This document shows positions 3,833 through 5,623 of a DNA stretch of 5,623 nucleotides, piece by piece. Position 1 is the stretch's first letter. Each line of letters begins with the position of its first letter. This DNA is from Butyrivibrio sp. (GTDB lineage Bacteria; Bacillota; Clostridia; Lachnospirales; Lachnospiraceae): positions 1-5,623 of the forward strand of contig JAEDHB010000059.1 of assembly GCA_016297265.1 (NCBI GenBank), written 5' to 3'. The notes beneath the pieces were generated by a model, which worked only from the letters and a program-made list of their open reading frames with translations, searched no databases and was not told the origin of the DNA. The position numbers were made by a program, and so were the translations under genes.

Positions 3833-5622
3833 TATTCCCTAATGTATTTTGCAGTAATTGTATTACCCTCATCAATCATCTTGCGCACAGTTCCCGTATA
3901 TACAATTTCTCCCCCGGCACTTCCGCCATCAGGTCCCACATCAATAATATAATCCGCCATCTTCATTACATCCGTATTGTGTTCGATTACAATTACCGTG
4001 TTGCCTCTTTCCACAATACTTTCAAGAAGGTCCATTACCTTTTCAATATCAGAAGCGTGTAATCCCGTAGTAGGTTCATCAAGCACATAAATATTGCCCT
4101 TACTGTATAATTCCTTCGCAAGCTTAACCCTCTGCCGCTCCCCACCGCTGAAGGTTGAAAGAGGCTGCCCAAGAGAAAGATATTCCACGCCGGTTTCAAT
4201 TAGTGCATCCAGGTGTTTTTTGATCTTAGGAGATTCAGCAAAAAATTCTGCGGCATCCTCAATTGTCATATCAAGGACCTCAACGATATTTTTGCCCTTG
4301 TATCTGTAATTCAAGGCTTCTTCGCTATATCTTTTTCCGCCACAGGCCTCACATTCAGTGGTAACAGGTTCCATAAACACAAGCTCAGTCGTAATTGCTC
4401 CCCTTCCCTTACAGAACGGACATGCTCCCTTACCATTAAATGAAAACAATCCGGCATTCACTCCATGTTGCTTTGCAAAAAGCTTACGAATCTCATCAAA
4501 GAACCCAAGGTATGTACATACTGTAGAACGCCCTGTTGCAGTAATCGCACTTTCATCCACAAGTACAACCTTATCCTCATATTCTTTTGCAAAAACATCT
4601 CTGATAAGGGTGGATTTACCGCTTCCTGCCACACCGGTAACTACTGTCAGAATTCCAAGAGGTATGTCCACATCCACATTTTTGAGATTGTGAAGGTTAG
4701 CTCCTCTGACCGGCAAAAACTCCGTAGGTATTCGTGGATTATCTTTCGCTGTAATAGTTTTTTTCATGGCCTCACCGGTTCTGGTACCGCTTAAGAGCAG
4801 ATTTTCATAGCTTCCCTGAAATAGAATCTGTCCGCCGTTCCTGCCTGCAAGAGGTCCCACATCAACGATTTCATCGGCAATGCTGATTATATCCTTGTCA
4901 TGTTCTACAACCAGAACAGTGTTGCCCTTGTCCCTAAGTTTCTTGAGAAGATTACTCATTCTGTATACATCTCTCGGATGCATACCCACGCTTGGTTCGT
5001 CGAATATATATGTCATGCCCGTAAGCGAACTTCCCATATATCTGACAAGCTTAAGCCTCTGCGCCTCACCGCCGGAAAGCGTTGTGGTCTCACGATTCAT
5101 AAACAGATACGGAAGACCGATATCTATCATTCTGGTGAGAGTACTTACAAGGTTATCCACAATACTTTTCGATCTTTTGTCATCAATCTTCAAAAGAACT
5201 TCTCTGAGCTCGGTGAATTCCATCTCGCACATATCCATAATGTTATAACCCATTATTTTGCAGGACAGAGCGGCATCATTCAATCTGCGTCCTTTACAGT
5301 CAGGACATGTCTCTTCACTCATAAATTTATTAAGCCTTTTGAGCGTAGTATCCTTTTGTTCCTCTGCTCCCTTCATAAGGCAGAGACGCTGGAACATGCA
5401 TTTAATTCCTTCGATTTTTTTGTTGACCTTAGGTCCGCCAACCTCCTTACTTCCGTACAAAAGAAGATTGCGCTCTTCCTCCGTGTAATCACGATACTTC
5501 TTGTCTGGATCATAGAGTCCGGAGGAGGTGTACATCTTCCAGTAATAGTTACCCACACCGCATGCAGGTAATGCAATAAAGCCTTCATTCCACGACTTGT
5601 CTTTGTCAATTACTGCATCAAT
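3832..5622 (-). CDS. UvrA-like tandem ABC ATPase, C-terminal 596 residues (5' end beyond window)
   Basis: The frame stays open to the right edge; the GTG at 5556 is internal (it encodes the Val of ACGVGNYYWKMY). Visible residues show the end of the first nucleotide-binding domain: CPDCKGRRL (106-114), signature LSGGEAQRL (182-190) and Walker B YIFDEPS (205-211). The second domain is complete: Walker A GVAGSGKST (330-338), a UvrA zinc module CPFC-x19-CEAC (Cys401, 404, 424, 427), signature FSGGERQR (491-498), Walker B YVLDEPTTGLH (512-522) and H-loop VIEHN (545-549). UvrA is the damage-sensing ATPase of nucleotide excision repair, about 940 residues. The 'IALPACGVGNYYWKMYTSSGLYD' type of segment is what I associate with shorter UvrA paralogues, some linked to drug resistance (DrrC of daunorubicin producers). 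I favour the paralogue, but the missing N-terminus would decide it. It is soluble and co-transcribed with the transglutaminase-like gene. Confidence 0.88.
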   Translation of the reverse strand: MDAVIDKDKSWNEGFIALPACGVGNYYWKMYTSSGLYDPDKKYRDYTEEERNLLLYGSKEVGGPKVNKKIEGIKCMFQRLCLMKGAEEQKDTTLKRLNKFMSEETCPDCKGRRLNDAALSCKIMGYNIMDMCEMEFTELREVLLKIDDKRSKSIVDNLVSTLTRMIDIGLPYLFMNRETTTLSGGEAQRLKLVRYMGSSLTGMTYIFDEPSVGMHPRDVYRMSNLLKKLRDKGNTVLVVEHDKDIISIADEIVDVGPLAGRNGGQILFQGSYENLLLSGTRTGEAMKKTITAKDNPRIPTEFLPVRGANLHNLKNVDVDIPLGILTVVTGVAGSGKSTLIRDVFAKEYEDKVVLVDESAITATGRSTVCTYLGFFDEIRKLFAKQHGVNAGLFSFNGKGACPFCKGRGAITTELVFMEPVTTECEACGGKRYSEEALNYRYKGKNIVEVLDMTIEDAAEFFAESPKIKKHLDALIETGVEYLSLGQPLSTFSGGERQRVKLAKELYSKGNIYVLDEPTTGLHASDIEKVMDLLESIVERGNTVIVIEHNTDVMKMADYIIDVGPDGGSAGGEIVYTGTVRKMIDEGNTITAKYIRE

Positions 5623-5623
5623 A

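Noticed and set aside
3822..3875. Longer transglutaminase start overlapping the ATPase gene
   Set aside because: The extra 18 residues lack family similarity by eye. The ATG at 3821 has the properly spaced GGGGG site.
4900..5571. A 223-codon open frame on the plus strand, and several shorter ones at 4094-5488
   Set aside because: They lie antisense to the UvrA-like ATPase, whose family motifs are unmistakable. Their translations show no domain, and no proper start context precedes them.

Overview
All recognisable genes in this window read on the minus strand, so the biological order runs from the high coordinates to the low ones. The base composition is moderately A+T-rich. Shine-Dalgarno sites are strong (AGGAGG type), the genes are tightly packed, and the protein families match a Gram-positive Clostridia-type organism. 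Lachnospiraceae is my best guess, from style and protein families only. I do not name a genus.

Layout in transcription order. (1) 5622-3832: the 3' part of a UvrA-like tandem ABC ATPase gene, cut by the window edge. (2) 3821-3201: a cytoplasmic transglutaminase-like protein with a complete Cys/His/Asp triad, starting 10 nt after the ATPase gene and almost certainly in the same operon. (3) 3200-2780: a 421-bp gap with no convincing gene. It holds three tandem 22-bp repeats, a possible activator-type promoter, an orphan Shine-Dalgarno and a 15-bp palindrome. (4) 2779-1613: a secreted, cysteine-rich, probably beta-propeller protein. (5) 1611-1039: a membrane-anchored small protein, translationally coupled to gene 4. 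(6) 1038-838: a short gap that contains an extra, diverged copy of the last 18 codons and stop of the transglutaminase gene, followed by a clear sigma-A promoter. (7) 800-285: a RimJ/RimL-type GNAT acetyltransferase. (8) 285 to the left edge: the DNA-binding N-terminus of a TetR-family repressor, coupled to the acetyltransferase by a TGATG overlap. Two matching 16-bp dyads at the promoter look like the operators of this repressor.

The main observation is structural. The 3' end of the transglutaminase gene occurs twice, 2315 bp apart in the same orientation, bracketing the two secreted-protein genes. The 27 bp nearest the stop are identical. Further in, the copies differ by substitutions that keep the frame and are mostly synonymous. 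This looks like a segment that entered at the 3' end of a gene, supplied a new tail and pushed the old tail to its far side. A collapsed tandem duplication is the main alternative. No integrase or transposase is visible, so a self-mobile element is not shown.

Functionally, the flanks (UvrA-like ATPase, transglutaminase-like protein, acetyltransferase, TetR repressor) suggest a stress- or drug-response neighbourhood. The middle pair suggests an exported two-protein system of unknown role. Both readings are inference.
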